In this document: positions 28,229-29,503 of the stretch, in pieces
How positions within the stretch are numbered: the first letter of the stretch is position 1
Layout of the letters: each line of letters begins with the position of its first letter
Assembly: GCA_016987375.1 (NCBI GenBank)
Contig: PJRA01000040.1
Location: forward strand, 152,752-182,254
Reading direction: 5' to 3'
DNA length: 29,503 nt
DNA from: Brachionus koreanus
Lineage: Eukaryota > Rotifera > Eurotatoria > Ploima > Brachionidae
Notes under the pieces: generated by a model
Databases searched by the model: none
What the model saw: only the letters and a program-made list of their open reading frames with translations
What the model was told of the DNA's origin: nothing
Position numbers and translations under genes: made by a program

Positions 28229-29503
28229 AAAAAATTTAATTTTTTCTTGGTAATTAATTTATTTGAAATGAATTATTTGTTTTTTTGTGTTCTTTTCAAT
28301 TTTAAATACCTATCGATGAATAAAAAATTGCTGCAACCTAAATATTTAAAACATTTTTCTTTTCCAGACATCTTAGTATGATGTATCAGTTTAACAATTT
28401 CATTTTCCTAAATGTTTTAATTTTTATTAGTAGGAATTTCGATGTTTTATATCAAAATTAAATTATTAAAACTTAAAAAAAAATTTAATTAAAAATTAAA
28501 CAGAGACATCTTAACTTGCATAAAGAAATCAAGATATGATCGATGATAAAAGTAGTATGTGTGAGGCATTCACAACCATAAAATATTCATCTCCTTTTTT
28601 TTTCATTTCTATGGATATAGTTGCCATGATTGTCACAGCATTGTGCGCCATCCCATTAACTTCTGAGTATTATTTTCTTTTTCTAAAGTCTCAACACATT
28701 GAAAAAGTAATTTCACGCTATTTCTGATTTTGGAAAACCAGTTATCATGATTCTTTCATATTTTTCATATGATTTAAAATATTTTTCAGTAAAAAATTTA
28801 TCGCAGAAGCATGTTCTCAAAGTAAACATTCAATGCTTAACTTGATTTTTTATGACTGCAAGTTTCTGCAAAATATTTCTGAATGCAGAGTTATGCACAA
28901 AAGATAGATATCGTATAACATGTTATGCTAAACATGAAAACATTTTTGTGCATTTAATTTTTCATTTAAAAAACTTTTAAGAAATTTGTAAAAAAATTAA
29001 ATTTGGGCATTATCTTAAAATTTTGATCATAAACTTCAATATGCCATCGTATAGATATAAATTGGTCTAAAACGAAAAAAGTTGGTATACTGGTTGAAGT
29101 TGTTGTTAAACTTTAACTTCTTTTCTTTATTTATTTGAAAGCATGTCAAACAAGGTGTCCGGATGGATGAAGCGTTCATGCTTCAATAAGAAAATTTTTT
29201 CTATTTTCCAGAATGATTAATTAAATAATGGTTGCAATTGAAAATTATGAATTAAATTCAAATTTTTATATTTTTTAGGTTTGATCAAGATATTATTTTT
29301 TTGACTTTAATCTCAATTTAAATTTCAAAATTTGAAAAATAAATAAGATTATTTAAATTATTAAGGTTTTGTGAAATTTGGTACAAAATAAAAAATTAGA
29401 ACAAAAATTAATGCTAAAAAAACTTAAAGCTTTTTTTCTGAATGCTTTTAATTAGTTCTGTAAGTGCAACAAACTGCAACATACTTAGTTGCACCACCAG
29501 TCA
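28229..29503. other. AT-rich spacer to window end
   Basis: I see no supported gene. A 63-codon ORF at 28536-28727 is hydrophobic and has no recognisable motif. A string matching 18799-18819 lies at 28925-28945. At the right edge GTGCAAC (about 29465) and GTTGCAC (about 29489) form a short inverted pair. Confidence 0.45.

Noticed and set aside
28536..28727. 63-codon plus-strand ORF with hydrophobic stretch
   Set aside because: No recognisable motif, no splice or poly-A context, and surrounding frames look non-coding.
29143..29220. Short plus-strand ORF MSNKVSGWMKRSCFN as a first exon
   Set aside because: No GT donor at a sensible point and no downstream exon in the window.
1..29503. CRISPR array, prokaryotic operon or phage-like defence module
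   Set aside because: No regularly spaced direct repeats, spliced animal genes present, and all mobile DNA is of eukaryotic type.

Overview
The window is nuclear DNA of a small-genome, very AT-rich invertebrate animal. The evidence is a set of metazoan neuronal and extracellular genes (a two-pore potassium channel, a vesicular GABA/glycine transporter, a TINAG-like protein), two confidently placed tiny introns (54 and 59 nt), mostly single-exon genes, and abundant decayed animal-type LINEs, a mariner and MITEs. My best guess is a monogonont rotifer (Brachionus-like). That is an impression from gene style and repeat content, not a database result. Nothing prokaryotic is present, so there are no operons, ribosome binding sites or CRISPR arrays.

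Layout, left to right. 1-5,090 is a graveyard of non-LTR retrotransposons: a minus-strand RTE/CFDP2-like LINE cut by the window edge, then two LINE 3' portions of another family arranged back to back (minus 2,859-3,690, plus 3,700-5,087), each ending in an AAAT-type tail. 5,488-6,729 is a TASK-type K2P channel. 7,905-8,631 holds a mariner transposase fossil followed by a short AT-hook ORF, then an LTR-like stretch near 9,000-9,350. 9,728-10,276 is a two-exon secreted eight-cysteine protein. 11,048-11,816 is an inverted-repeat-bounded transposon that contains the assembly gap (11,112-11,664). 12,859-13,240 is a second copy of the first LINE family. 14,337-16,702 is a two-exon, membrane-anchored, probably extracellular WD40-like protein. 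17,613-17,982 is a MITE-like element. 19,120-22,361 is the transporter, whose 1.6-kb intron carries three transposon relics. 23,341-24,475 is a CR1/L2-like LINE. 25,500-26,792 is a TINAG-like pseudo-protease, 27,204-27,602 a small two-helix membrane protein, and 28,079-28,224 a TTAA-flanked MITE.

All six supported host genes lie on the minus strand but look independent. The TASK channel and the GABA/glycine transporter are both neuronal. The WD40 protein, the eight-cysteine protein and the TINAG-like protein all enter the secretory pathway. I found no gene cluster that forms an obvious new system. The most unusual host features are the cysteine-free extracellular WD40-like ectodomain and a leucine in the first selectivity filter of the K2P channel.
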